A DNA stretch of 39,000 bases, taken from assembly GCA_949290475.1 (NCBI GenBank), contig CASESB010000054.1:1-39000 (forward strand), in the 5' to 3' direction. The translations under genes and the position numbers were made by a program. Positions 16,742 to 25,505 of the stretch are shown here, one piece after another. The notes beneath the pieces are model-generated. The model searched no databases. It was given only the letters and a program-made list of their open reading frames with translations, and was not told the DNA's origin. How positions within the stretch are numbered: position 1 is the first letter of the stretch; each line of letters begins with the position of its first letter. The stretch is from an uncultured Bacillota bacterium (GTDB lineage: Bacteria > Bacillota > Clostridia > Peptostreptococcales > Anaerovoracaceae).

Positions 16742-18940
16742 ATGGATTATTTGAGCAAACTGAACAAGGAACAGAGGGAAGCGGCTATGTATACTGAAGG
16801 GCCGCTCCTTATTTTGGCGGGCGCCGGCAGCGGCAAGACGAGCACGATGACATGCCGGCTGGCGTACATGATAGATCAGAAAGGCGTGGATCCGTACAAT
16901 ATCCTGGCTGTGACCTTCACGAACAAGGCGGCTAAGGAGATGAAGGACAGAGCCGAGGCTCTCGTGGGCCGCGGTCTGCCGTCATGGATACTGACGTTCC
17001 ATTCGGCGTGTCTGAGGATTCTGCGCGCCCATGCGGAGGTGCTGGGGTACGGCAGGGATTTCACGGTATACGATCCGACGGATCAGAAGACGCTGGTGAA
17101 GAACATCATCAAGGAGCTCGCTATCGACGGCAAACGCTTCACGCCGGCGTACTTCCTGAGCATCATCAGCAAGGCCAAGGAGCAGATGATCGACTGGCGG
17201 GAATACACGCGGATATACGGGGACGATATCAAGGACAGGACGGCGGCGAAGGTATACGAGGCCTATGAAAAGGCGATGAAGAAGAACAACGCCATGGATT
17301 TTGACGATCTGCTGCTCAACGCCGTCAGGCTGTTTGAGCGCGACGAAGCCGTGCTGCTGAAATACCAGAACAGATTCAGATACATCATGGTGGACGAGTA
17401 CCAGGATACGAACAGACTGCAGTATCTGTTCATAAAGATGCTGGCGGAGGCTCATAACAACATCTGCGTCGTGGGAGATGACGATCAGTGCATATATCAG
17501 TGGCGTGGAGCCGATATAAGAAACATACTGGAATTCGAGAAGGACTTTCGTGATGTGAAGATCGTGAAGCTGGAGCGAAACTACAGGTCCACATCGACGA
17601 TACTCGATGCCGCTCACTCCGTGATCTCCAACAACCGCGGACGCAAGGCGAAGAAGCTGTGGACCGACAGGGAGGCGGGCAATAAGATCGTCTACTACAG
17701 GGCGGAGGACGAACGCGACGAGGCGTATTTCGTAGCCGGAGAGATAAACAGGCTGAAGACGTCCGACAGAGCTTACAGCGACTTTGCGATACTCTACAGG
17801 ACGAATTCTCAGTCGAGAACGTTTGAGGAGGCGCTTTCCAGACGCGACATACCTTACAGGGTGCTGGGCGGTCTCAGGTACTATGACAGGAAGGAGATCA
17901 AGGACATCATGTGCTATCTCCGCCTGATACAGAACAAGGCTGACGATCTGGCGCTGACGAGGGTGATAAACGAGCCTAAGCGCGGCATAGGAGGCAAGAC
18001 GCTGGACAAGCTGACGACACTGGCTCAGGTCAGGGGCGAGAGTCTGTTCGCGACCTTAAACGACAGAGAGGTCATCGCTTCCCTTTCCTCGAAGGCGTCG
18101 GCCGCCATCGAAGGCTTCGTGGAGATGATAAACTCATACGATGCGGAAAAGGACAGCATGAAGATATCGGATATCTACGACGGAGTGCTCGTGAAGTCCG
18201 GATATCTCAAAGCGCTCGAGGACCAGAACACGCTTGAAGCCGAGAGCAGGATCGAAAACCTGATGGAATTCAAATCGGTAATATACGATTACGAGGAGGA
18301 AGATCCCAATATATCGCTGGCAGAATTCCTGGAGAGGATAGCGCTGCTGGCGGAGGTGGACAACCACGATGCGGGAGAAAACGCCGTAGTGCTGATGACG
18401 ATGCACAGCGCCAAGGGTCTTGAATTCCCGTTCGTGTTCATGCCGGGAATGGAGGACGGCCTCTTTCCGGGCTGGCGCGCCTTTGACAGGGAAGACGGCC
18501 TGGAGGAGGAGAGAAGGCTTTGCTACGTGGGCATAACGAGAGCCAAGGAACGGCTGTGGCTGACGAGCGCCGAACGAAGGACGCTGTACGGCAAGACGGA
18601 TTACACGCGGGAGTCGCAGTTTTTGCGCGAACTCGATAAAAAGCTCATAGAGGGCGACGCCGTTTATGAGAAGAAGAAAAGCGCCGCTGACGGCGCTTTC
18701 AGGGACGGCGTCACGGAGAGCGTTTCCTTCAGGCCGTTCGATCAGCTGAAATACGCCAGACAGCAGACGAGAAAGAATGTGGAGAATATATCCGCCGATC
18801 TTGCTGTCGGAGACATGGTCTCTCATCCGAAATTCGGCGAAGGACAGGTGGAGGCCTCAGACGGCAAGATAATAACCGTGAGGTTTGCGGACGGCACGAA
18901 AAAGCTGGCGGCGGGCTTTGCTCCGCTGAAGAAGCTGTGA
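16742..18940 (+). CDS. pcrA: ATP-dependent DNA helicase PcrA/UvrD
   Basis: 732 residues, the usual length for PcrA, a superfamily 1A 3'-to-5' helicase of repair and plasmid or rolling-circle replication. Walker A GAGSGKT is at residues 27-33. Later motifs include MVDEYQDTN (motif II), VVGDDDQCIYQWRGAD (motif III), LERNYRS (motif IV) and MTMHSAKGLEFP (motif V), with YVGITRAKERLWL near motif VI. The C-terminal domain has a Tudor-like segment reading VGDMVSHPKFGEGQV. The ATG is 22 bases after the protease gene and follows AAGGACGG. It is followed after 31 bases by ligA, a common pairing in Firmicutes. Confidence 0.96.
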   Translation: MDYLSKLNKEQREAAMYTEGPLLILAGAGSGKTSTMTCRLAYMIDQKGVDPYNILAVTFTNKAAKEMKDRAEALVGRGLPSWILTFHSACLRILRAHAEVLGYGRDFTVYDPTDQKTLVKNIIKELAIDGKRFTPAYFLSIISKAKEQMIDWREYTRIYGDDIKDRTAAKVYEAYEKAMKKNNAMDFDDLLLNAVRLFERDEAVLLKYQNRFRYIMVDEYQDTNRLQYLFIKMLAEAHNNICVVGDDDQCIYQWRGADIRNILEFEKDFRDVKIVKLERNYRSTSTILDAAHSVISNNRGRKAKKLWTDREAGNKIVYYRAEDERDEAYFVAGEINRLKTSDRAYSDFAILYRTNSQSRTFEEALSRRDIPYRVLGGLRYYDRKEIKDIMCYLRLIQNKADDLALTRVINEPKRGIGGKTLDKLTTLAQVRGESLFATLNDREVIASLSSKASAAIEGFVEMINSYDAEKDSMKISDIYDGVLVKSGYLKALEDQNTLEAESRIENLMEFKSVIYDYEEEDPNISLAEFLERIALLAEVDNHDAGENAVVLMTMHSAKGLEFPFVFMPGMEDGLFPGWRAFDREDGLEEERRLCYVGITRAKERLWLTSAERRTLYGKTDYTRESQFLRELDKKLIEGDAVYEKKKSAADGAFRDGVTESVSFRPFDQLKYARQQTRKNVENISADLAVGDMVSHPKFGEGQVEASDGKIITVRFADGTKKLAAGFAPLKKL

Positions 18941-18971
18941 CGTGCGAGTTGCGAGATTAGGAGTGGTAACG

Positions 18972-20921
18972 ATGGAGGATAAGAGAAGGCTCATGGAGGA
19001 GAAGGTGACGTTTCTCAACAGAGCAGCCGAAGCCTATTACCGTGAGGACAGAGAGATCATATCCAATGCTGAGTACGACAGGCTCTACGATGAGCTGGAG
19101 GCGCTGGAAAAGGAGACCGGCATCATCCTGTCGGGAAGCCCCACGGTCAACGTCGGTTATCAGGTGGCGGACAGCCTGCCCAAGGAGAGACATCCGTCGC
19201 CGATGCTGTCGCTGGACAAGACCAAGGACGTTTCCGCGCTCAGGGAGTGGCTGGGCGATAAGGAGGGACTGCTGTCCTGGAAGCTGGACGGCCTTACGAT
19301 AGTGCTCTCATATCGCGACGGCCGGCTGGAAAAGGCCGTTACGAGAGGCGACGGCATCACCGGCGAGGTCATTACGGGCAATGCCCGCGTATTTGACAAT
19401 ATCCCGCTGCAGATACCGGAGAAGGGGCCGGTGACGGTGCGCGGCGAGGCGGTCATCAGCTACGGGGATTTCGAGAAGATAAACGATACCATAGGCGATA
19501 TAGACGCCAGATACAAGAATCCGAGAAATCTCTGCAGCGGCACCGTGAGACAGCTCAACAGCAGGGTGACGGCCGAGCGTCATGTCAGATTCTTCGCCTT
19601 TTCGCTCGCGGAGGGCAGGGAGGCGGCATACAGGCATCAGCAGATGCGGTGGATGCAGGAGCAGGGATTTCAGACCGTGGAATACGTGAAGGTCGATGCA
19701 GACAGCATAGAGGAGGCTGTGGCCGGATTTGAAAAGCGGATAGCCGATTTCCCGCTGCCGTCGGACGGGCTGGTGCTCATATTCGACGATGTGGAATACG
19801 GCAGATCTCTGGGAACGACAGCCAAGTTTCCGCGCGATTCCATCGCCTTCAAATGGAAGGATGAGATGAAGGAGACGAGACTGCGCGAGATACTGTGGAA
19901 CGTTTCCAGAACGGGTCTGATAAATCCGATAGCCATATTCGACCCCGTGGAGCTTGAAGGCACCACCGTCAGCAGGGCGTCGGTGCATAATCTCAGCATC
20001 GTCAGGGAGCTGAAGCTGGGAGCCGGAGACGAGATAAGGGTCTACAAGGCCAATATGATAATACCGCAGATAGAGGAAAATCTCACCATGAGCGGCACGG
20101 AGCAGCCGCCGGACAGCTGTCCCGTATGCGGGAGCGCGACGGTGATCAAGGACGACAACGGAGTGGAGACGCTGCATTGTCCTAATCCTTCATGTCCCGC
20201 CAAGAGGATCAAGTCGTTCACGCATTTTGTCAGCAGGAACGCCATGAATATAGAGGGGCTCTCAGAGGCCACGCTGGAGAAGCTGGTGGACGAGGGCATG
20301 GTGAGGGAGTTTGCCGATCTGTTCGAGCTGAGCAGATGGCGCGACCGCATAGTGACCATGGAGGGCTTCGGAGACAAATCGTTTGACAATCTGGTAGCTG
20401 CGGCGGAGAAGGCGAGCCATACGACTCCTGCCAGGCTGCTGTTCGCGCTCGGCATACCGAATATAGGAGTGGCGAACGCCAGGATGATCGCCAGGGAGTG
20501 CGGCGACGACTGGGAAAGGATACAGTCGCTGAGCGAGGACGAGCTGACGGCGATAGACGGCATCGGAGACGTCATGGCGAAAGCGTACGTGGATTTTTTC
20601 CGCGATGAGGAGAAGCAGAGGATAATAGGAAATCTGCTGCCTAAGCTGGAGCTGGAGGGAGAGGACAGCGGCGATACGGGAAACAGCCTTGCGGGGCTGA
20701 CGTTCGTCATCACCGGCAAGGTGGAACACTTCGCCAACAGAGACGAGCTCAAGGCGGCGATAGAGAGACAGGGCGGCAAGACGGCCTCGGCTGTCAGCAG
20801 TAAGACGGATTATCTGATAAACAACGACAGCGCCTCCGGCTCATCAAAGAACAGGAAGGCTAAGGAGCTGGGAGTGCCGGTGATAACCGAAGAAGAATTT
20901 TTGAAGATGACAGAGGGTTGA
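18972..20921 (+). CDS. ligA: NAD-dependent DNA ligase LigA
   Basis: 649 residues from the ATG 8 bases after AGGAG (18959-18963). An in-frame GTG at 18942 has no ribosome binding site. The adenylation motif KLDG places the AMP-accepting Lys at residue 104. The N-terminal Ia domain (EYDRLYDEL) binds NAD. A zinc finger is visible as CPVCGS and CPNPSCPAK, followed by helix-hairpin-helix repeats and a BRCT domain at about 575-649. It seals nicks in replication and repair. It is downstream of pcrA, and its stop is adjacent to the next gene. Confidence 0.96.
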   Translation: MEDKRRLMEEKVTFLNRAAEAYYREDREIISNAEYDRLYDELEALEKETGIILSGSPTVNVGYQVADSLPKERHPSPMLSLDKTKDVSALREWLGDKEGLLSWKLDGLTIVLSYRDGRLEKAVTRGDGITGEVITGNARVFDNIPLQIPEKGPVTVRGEAVISYGDFEKINDTIGDIDARYKNPRNLCSGTVRQLNSRVTAERHVRFFAFSLAEGREAAYRHQQMRWMQEQGFQTVEYVKVDADSIEEAVAGFEKRIADFPLPSDGLVLIFDDVEYGRSLGTTAKFPRDSIAFKWKDEMKETRLREILWNVSRTGLINPIAIFDPVELEGTTVSRASVHNLSIVRELKLGAGDEIRVYKANMIIPQIEENLTMSGTEQPPDSCPVCGSATVIKDDNGVETLHCPNPSCPAKRIKSFTHFVSRNAMNIEGLSEATLEKLVDEGMVREFADLFELSRWRDRIVTMEGFGDKSFDNLVAAAEKASHTTPARLLFALGIPNIGVANARMIARECGDDWERIQSLSEDELTAIDGIGDVMAKAYVDFFRDEEKQRIIGNLLPKLELEGEDSGDTGNSLAGLTFVITGKVEHFANRDELKAAIERQGGKTASAVSSKTDYLINNDSASGSSKNRKAKELGVPVITEEEFLKMTEG

Positions 20922-20926
20922 TATTT

Positions 20927-21940
20927 ATGCTTAAGACGGGAAAACTTGACAGCGATCTGCTCAGGGAGCTGGTGTTCGATAAGATAACATACAGGAGCAA
21001 GGACGTGAAGGTGAGGCCGGGGATCGGCGAGGACTGCGCCGTGGTGGACTTCGACGGCTGCGACTGCGTGATGTCCACGGATCCCATCACTGCGGCTGTC
21101 AGCGATATAGGGCGGCTTTCCATACACATAACCTGCAACGACATAGCCTCTAACGGCGTGCAGCCGCTGGGCATCATGCTGGCCGTCATGCTGCCGGAGG
21201 GTACGACGGAGGAGGATGTGAGTCATATAATGGGTCAGGCTGCCGAAACTGCGGGCGCTCTGGGCGTAGAGGTCATAGGCGGGCATACGGAGATCACGCC
21301 GGCAGTGAATCAGCCGGTCATCGTTTCCACGGCCATAGGCAAGACGGCGGCGGGATGCTATCAGAGCGGCGACGATATGGCGCCGGGAGACTGGATCATG
21401 ATGACGAAGGCCATCGGACTTGAGGGCAGCGGCATCATATCCTGCGATCATGAGGAGAAGCTGCGCGACGTGCTTTCCGAGGGCGAACTGGCGCGCGCAA
21501 AGTCTTTTCTCGATCTCGTCAGCGTCGTGCCGGAGGGCGTCGCAGCCGGCAGGGTGGGAACGCACGGCATGCACGATATAACGGAGGGCGGCATCATGGG
21601 TGCAGTCTGGGAGATGTGCCAGATCTCAGGCCGTGGCGCACAGATCTGGGAAGAGGAGATCCCGATTGAGCCGGAGACGGAGAAGATATGCAGGTATTTT
21701 GATATAGACCCGACGAGACTGATCTCCAGCGGCTCGATGGTCATCATTGTCGCGGATGAAAAGAAGGAGCAGATGCTGGCGGCCATGGCTGAAGCGGGAG
21801 TAAGATGCTCCGTGATCGGCCGCGTCGAGGAAAGGAGCTTCGGGGTCATGAAGAAGTCTGCAGGCGAGATGTCGGAGATAGATCCGCCTTATGCCGACGA
21901 AATATACAAGGTGGTCGGAAAAGAGATCCCAAAACCTTGA
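20927..21940 (+). CDS. AIR synthase-related (PurM/HypE/ThiL-fold) protein
   Basis: 337 residues from the ATG, 9 bases after AGAGGG. A TTG at 20918 leaves no spacing for a ribosome binding site. The N-terminal half carries GIGEDCAVVDFDG and STDPIT, an ATP- and metal-binding pattern of the AIR-synthase superfamily. It continues with ITCNDIASNGVQPLGI and EVIGGHTE. The C-terminal half has HGMHDITEGGIMGAVWEM. It resembles hydrogenase-maturation HypE, but the C-terminus ends in IPKP and lacks the catalytic terminal Cys of HypE, so it should not be called HypE. Substrate unknown. The -35 of the SRP RNA promoter overlaps its stop codon. Confidence 0.85.
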   Translation: MLKTGKLDSDLLRELVFDKITYRSKDVKVRPGIGEDCAVVDFDGCDCVMSTDPITAAVSDIGRLSIHITCNDIASNGVQPLGIMLAVMLPEGTTEEDVSHIMGQAAETAGALGVEVIGGHTEITPAVNQPVIVSTAIGKTAAGCYQSGDDMAPGDWIMMTKAIGLEGSGIISCDHEEKLRDVLSEGELARAKSFLDLVSVVPEGVAAGRVGTHGMHDITEGGIMGAVWEMCQISGRGAQIWEEEIPIEPETEKICRYFDIDPTRLISSGSMVIIVADEKKEQMLAAMAEAGVRCSVIGRVEERSFGVMKKSAGEMSEIDPPYADEIYKVVGKEIPKP

Positions 21941-21965
21941 CGACAGCTTTTAAACATAATATAAT
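21937..21965 (+). promoter_or_regulatory. Strong promoter of the SRP RNA gene
   Basis: TTGACG (21937-21942) and perfect TATAAT (21960-21965) with a 17-base spacer. It overlaps the stop of the preceding gene and points at the SRP RNA. Confidence 0.85.
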
Positions 21966-21972
21966 CATATAG

Positions 21973-22133
21973 ATAAATTGCCTTTTGATGGTTCCGCTTG
22001 CATGGTTTGGGTCCTGCGCAATAGGACGCCGTGAACCTTGTCAGGTCCGGAAGGAAGCAGCAATAAGCGGAAGCTCTTATGTGCCGCAGATAAGCCTTCT
22101 CCTACGCCTGCGGAGCTTTCAAAGGGCAATTTA
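21973..22133 (+). ncRNA. ffs: Signal recognition particle RNA
   Basis: The universally conserved apical domain is present at about 22041-22062, reading TCAGGTCCGG then AAGGAAGCAGC, with the GGAA tetraloop and symmetric loop that bind Ffh. The core 4.5S-like hairpin spans about 22001-22100. Outside it, two further helices close the molecule. Bases 21991-21997 pair with 22110-22116 (7 bp, one wobble), and 21975-21988 pair with 22119-22132 (14 bp, one wobble). I therefore place the ends near 21973 and 22133, consistent with the promoter. The 5' and 3' ends are inferred. The mature RNA could be processed to the inner hairpin. Confidence 0.88.
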
Positions 22134-22134
22134 T

Positions 22135-22215
22135 TATATTTTGCTCATGGTCAGGTGTATTTTGCCTCAAGGCCGGGTTACCCCAAGGCCGGGTATATTT
22201 TGCCCCAAGGCCGGG
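22135..22215 (+). repeat. Short degenerate tandem repeats between SRP RNA and dnaX
   Basis: CAAGGCCGGG occurs three times, with extended copies at 22167-22177, 22183-22193 and 22205-22215. TATTTTGC precedes the first and third copies and a degenerate form begins at about 22135. No ORF is credible across it. A small hairpin (CCCGC/GCGGG, 22227-22242) and the dnaX ribosome binding site follow. Confidence 0.6.
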
Positions 22216-22255
22216 CGCGAGAAAGACCCGCTGCGGTGCGGGAGAAAGGGAAACG

Positions 22256-23968
22256 ATGTATACAGCGCTGTACAGGGCTTACCGTCCGGAGATCTTCGAT
22301 GAGATCCTGGGACAGGAGCATATCGTAAAGATACTGAAGAACCAGATAGATACGGATACTACGAGTCATGCGTACCTGTTCTGCGGCACGAGAGGCACAG
22401 GCAAGACCACGACTGCCAGGATCCTGGCAAAGGGGCTCAACTGCCTCGCGGATGAGGGCGGCAGACCGTGCGGCCATTGCAGCACCTGTGTCAGCATAAA
22501 GGAGGGCACGTATATCGACGTTATCGAGATAGACGCCGCCTCCAACAACGGCGTGGACAATATCAGAGAGCTGCGCGAGAGCGTCAAATACCCGCCGGCC
22601 GTAGGCAGGAAAAAGGTATATATAATAGACGAGGTGCACATGCTGTCTTCCGGTGCCTTCAACGCGCTGCTGAAGACGCTGGAGGAGCCGCCTGAATACG
22701 TGGTCTTCATACTGGCCACCACGGAGCCGCAGAAGCTGCCGGCAACCATATTGTCGCGCTGCATGAGGCTCGATTTCAGGAGAGTGCCGGAATCGGTGCT
22801 GATAAAAGGCATGGCTGATATCTGTGCGAAACGCGGCATAGACGTATCGGAGGATGCACTGCGAATCATAGCGGCCAATGCCGACGGATCGGTCAGAGAC
22901 GGACTCAGCATACTCGACCAGTGCATATCAGGCGGCGACGTCAGCGTCGATGCCGAGGACGTGCTGGGATTTCTCGGTGCATCGGGAGAAGAGGTCTTTA
23001 TCGAGCTTACCGATATGGTGCGCAAGGGCAAGACCGCGGATGCGCTGGTGCACATAGACGGAGTGCTTGCAGACGGCAAGGATGTGCGGCAGTTCATCAA
23101 GGACTGGATCACGCATTACCGCAATCTGCTGATGGCTAAGTTCATCAGAGATCCGCAGGACGTGATAAGCATGTCCGTGGAAAACATAGAAAGGATAAGG
23201 AAACAGAGCGAGAGCACGGAGCTTGCGGATATCAACAGAGGTATACTGGAGCTCTCAAAGACGGCGCGCGAAGCCAGGTGGTCGACTCAGCCGAGGATAC
23301 TGCTGGAGCTGGCGGCGGTGACGCTTTCGTCGGGCATGCAGACGGTTGCCGCGCCGCAGCAGTTCAGGACGACGCCTGCCGCGGTGCAGCCTGAAGCGGC
23401 AAAGCCCGTTATTGACGCGCCTGCTGCAGTAAAAGAGAGAGGGAAGAAGACTGCGGCCAAAGAAACTGCGGCGGCAGCGGACGAGGCAGTGTCAACAGGC
23501 GAGGAAGCGTTAACATGCGAAGCAGCGGCAAAGGATGATGCGGCGTTTCGCACAGGCGAGACAGCGTCAGAGGATGATGCGGCGTCAACTGGCGAAGCTG
23601 TGAGCAGTGCGGAGACGGCCGACGGTGAAGAGCAGGGCGGCGGCGAAGCGTTCGACCTCGACGCCCTCTGGAAAGCGGTATTCGAGGACGGAGAAGCGGC
23701 CAAGGGCAGCTTTTATATCATCGGCAGCGGAGCGCAGCTCACGGACGTCGGAGAATACGAGTTCACGATCACTGCCGGCAGCGATCACGTGAAGAACCAT
23801 GCGGAGAACAACAGACAGCTTCTGGAGGATCTCATGGAGAAGCATACGGGAAGACACAGGAGCATGAAGGTAAAGGTCGAAGGCGGAGAGGTTCGCGAAG
23901 AAAAGACTGCCGAAGCTATAGCTAAAGAGGCCGGGGAGATACTCGGCATTGATGTTGAGATAAAGTGA
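22256..23968 (+). CDS. dnaX: DNA polymerase III subunit gamma/tau
   Basis: 570 residues. The clamp-loader ATPase has Walker A GTRGTGKT at residues 44-51, a zinc module with Cys63, Cys72, Cys75 and Cys78, Walker B region IIDEVHML, and the sensor region LATTEPQKLPATILSRC. Domain III runs to about residue 360. A low-complexity Ala/Glu/Thr linker (about 370-465) follows, with imperfect repeats of a DDAAxxTGE pattern, before a C-terminal tau-like domain. I found no obvious A-rich slippery site for a short gamma product. The ATG is 5 bases after AAAGGG. It is followed by ybaB and recR, the standard Firmicutes arrangement. Confidence 0.96.
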   Translation: MYTALYRAYRPEIFDEILGQEHIVKILKNQIDTDTTSHAYLFCGTRGTGKTTTARILAKGLNCLADEGGRPCGHCSTCVSIKEGTYIDVIEIDAASNNGVDNIRELRESVKYPPAVGRKKVYIIDEVHMLSSGAFNALLKTLEEPPEYVVFILATTEPQKLPATILSRCMRLDFRRVPESVLIKGMADICAKRGIDVSEDALRIIAANADGSVRDGLSILDQCISGGDVSVDAEDVLGFLGASGEEVFIELTDMVRKGKTADALVHIDGVLADGKDVRQFIKDWITHYRNLLMAKFIRDPQDVISMSVENIERIRKQSESTELADINRGILELSKTAREARWSTQPRILLELAAVTLSSGMQTVAAPQQFRTTPAAVQPEAAKPVIDAPAAVKERGKKTAAKETAAAADEAVSTGEEALTCEAAAKDDAAFRTGETASEDDAASTGEAVSSAETADGEEQGGGEAFDLDALWKAVFEDGEAAKGSFYIIGSGAQLTDVGEYEFTITAGSDHVKNHAENNRQLLEDLMEKHTGRHRSMKVKVEGGEVREEKTAEAIAKEAGEILGIDVEIK

Positions 23969-24008
23969 AGCGCCGGCCGGCAGGCCGCGCGGTATGGAGG
24001 AAAGCGAT

Positions 24009-24362
24009 ATGGGAAAAGGAATGAGAGCAGGAAAGAAGCCTAAGGCGCCCGGCATGGGGAACATGCAGAAGCAGATGCAGCAGATGCAGGCCATGCAGAG
24101 GAAGATGGACGAGCTGCAGGCAGAGATAAACGAGATGGAGACGACGGCGTCATCCGGAGGCGGCGCGGTCACGGTCACCGTTACGGGCAAGAAGGAGATC
24201 AAGGACATCGTCATCAAGCCTGAAGTAGTGGATCCTGACGACATAGAGATGCTGCAGGATCTCATAATGGTGGCGGCCAACGAAGCTCTCAGACAGATGG
24301 AAGAGATCTCGCAGAACGAGATGAACAAGCTCACCGCCGGACTTGGCATACCGGGGCTGTAG
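24009..24362 (+). CDS. YbaB/EbfC-family nucleoid-associated DNA-binding protein
   Basis: 117 residues from the ATG 8 bases after GGAGG (23996-24000). An upstream in-frame ATG at 23994 overlaps that ribosome binding site and is unlikely. A Met/Gln-rich N-terminal helix (GNMQKQMQQMQAMQRKM) leads to the conserved core (VTVTGKKEIKDIVIKPEVVDPDDIEMLQDLI) and a C-terminal helical segment. The protein dimerises and binds DNA in characterised relatives. Its position between dnaX and recR is diagnostic. Confidence 0.93.
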   Translation: MGKGMRAGKKPKAPGMGNMQKQMQQMQAMQRKMDELQAEINEMETTASSGGGAVTVTVTGKKEIKDIVIKPEVVDPDDIEMLQDLIMVAANEALRQMEEISQNEMNKLTAGLGIPGL

Positions 24363-24365
24363 GAT

Positions 24366-24965
24366 ATGAAGTATTACGCGAAACCGTTGAACAGGCTCAT
24401 AAACGAGCTGTCAAAGCTGCCCGGTATCGGGGGAAAGACGGCGCAGAGACTGGCTTTTCACATACTTTCCATGGATGACAGATCAGCTCTGGAGCTGGCT
24501 GACGCCATAAGCGACGCCAAGAAGTCGATGCGCTACTGCTCCGTATGCGGCAATCTCACGGATACGGACCCCTGCGCCATATGCGCGGACGATACCAGGG
24601 ATAAAAGCGTCATATGCGTGGTCGAAAGTCCCAGGGACGTCGTGGCGATGGAGAAGATCAGGGAATATCACGGGTATTATCACGTCCTTCACGGGGCCAT
24701 ATCGCCCATGGACGGCATAGGACCTGACGATATAAATCTCAAGAGTCTGATCGTCAGACTGCAGGACGAGGCTGTCAAGGAGCTGATAATCGCCACCAAT
24801 CCCAATATCGAAGGAGAGGCGACCGCCATGTATATAGCCAGGCTCATCAAACCGTCCGGCATCAAGGTCACCAGGATAGCTCACGGCATACCTGTGGGCG
24901 GCGATCTGGAATATGCCGACGAGGTGACGCTCCTGAAAGCCATGGAGGGCAGGCGCGAGCTGTAG
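24366..24965 (+). CDS. recR: Recombination mediator RecR
   Basis: 199 residues, the normal length. It has a helix-hairpin-helix ([16 protein letters not shown], about residues 17-32), a zinc finger with Cys58, Cys61, Cys70 and Cys73, and a Toprim domain beginning [11 protein letters not shown]. It ends with a Walker B-like C-terminal region ([17 protein letters not shown]). It works with RecO and RecF in loading RecA at gaps. It starts 3 bases after ybaB and ends the dnaX-ybaB-recR unit, whose terminator lies at 25015-25047. Confidence 0.97.
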   Translation: MKYYAKPLNRLINELSKLPGIGGKTAQRLAFHILSMDDRSALELADAISDAKKSMRYCSVCGNLTDTDPCAICADDTRDKSVICVVESPRDVVAMEKIREYHGYYHVLHGAISPMDGIGPDDINLKSLIVRLQDEAVKELIIATNPNIEGEATAMYIARLIKPSGIKVTRIAHGIPVGGDLEYADEVTLLKAMEGRREL

Positions 24966-24978
24966 GAACGACAGAGAA

Positions 24979-25001
24979 GAGAGGTGCATTTTGCGCCTCT
25001 C
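24979..25001 (+). other. Stem-loop after recR without a T-run
   Basis: GAGAGGTGC (24979-24987) pairs with GCGCCTCTC (24993-25001) around ATTTT, 9 bp with one wobble. The 15-base string GCATTTTGCGCCTCT recurs at 25326-25340, where TTTTCTTT follows. The first copy has no T-tract and is not the main terminator. Confidence 0.55.
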
Positions 25002-25014
25002 AGATTATAGACAT

Positions 25015-25047
25015 AACTCTGGTCATAAACCAGGGTTTTTTGTTTTT
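25015..25047 (+). terminator. Intrinsic terminator of the dnaX-ybaB-recR unit
   Basis: AACTCTGGT (25015-25023) pairs with ACCAGGGTT (25029-25037) around CATAA, followed by a T-rich tract. A second copy of the 3' arm plus T-tract follows about 35 bases later. It could pair perfectly with the same 5' arm. Confidence 0.8.
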
Positions 25048-25477
25048 GCAGTTGTTTCATAAACCAGAGTTTTTTGTTTTTTGCAGTTATTTTGCTTTTT
25101 TGCCTGAATGACTGCAAAAATCAATGGGTTTGAATGATTTTGAATGATGTAGCTCGCTTTGTAGAGGGCTTGAACGGGCTCATCCGAGGCCTTAAACCTG
25201 CAAACGTACAAGATTTTGCAGTCGTATGCAAAGAAATATAAAAATGACTGCAAATGTACAAAAACAATCAAAAACAATCGAACGCCGCATAAAGGGCTTG
25301 CTGCTTTATCTACAGCCTGCGGAGCGCATTTTGCGCCTCTTTTCTTTGCGCGGACAGCCCTGCAGAGAAGGTGGTATTTTCTTGCTGAAAAATCTTACTT
25401 TAAAGGCTTTTTCTGACAACTATTTTTATACGAAAAAGTGATGTGTTTGCTGGATTATTTTTTATTGTCTAAAAGTA

Positions 25478-25505
25478 ATGACAATTCAATCACGGGTGGT
25501 ATAAT
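25478..25505 (+). promoter_or_regulatory. Promoter of the APC permease gene with overlapping palindrome
   Basis: ATGACA (25478-25483) and TATAAT (25500-25505) have a 16-base spacer and a TG extended -10. The -10 sits at the centre of GGTATAATACC (25498-25508 region), a short palindrome that could be an operator. Confidence 0.65.

Larger units (their letters stand above)
24966..25476. other. Long intergenic region with repeated TGCAGT-type boxes
   Basis: No supported gene. Translations in this stretch are short and driven by repeats. It holds two imperfect tandem copies of a 35-base unit beginning TCATAAACCAG (from 25023 and 25057). It also holds TTTGCAGT or its reverse complement ACTGCAAA at 25045, 25080, 25111, 25215 and 25247, with a variant CCTGCAAA at 25197. 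CTGCAAAYGTACAA is repeated directly at 25198 and 25248. Base composition is much more AT-rich than in the flanking genes. Confidence 0.6.

Noticed and set aside
20927..21940. True HypE for maturation of the Ech hydrogenase
   Set aside because: The C-terminal catalytic Cys motif is missing and no other hyp gene is adjacent.
21985..22328. Short + strand frames over the SRP RNA and repeat region
   Set aside because: They translate structured RNA and repeats and have no ribosome binding site or homology by eye.
22256..23968. Programmed frameshift in dnaX
   Set aside because: No A-rich slippery heptamer with a following stem was found by eye in the expected region.
24881..25277. Two minus-strand frames with repeated Lys-rich KTLVY-type peptides
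   Set aside because: The peptide repeats simply reflect the 35-base tandem repeat and T-tracts. No start context is seen.
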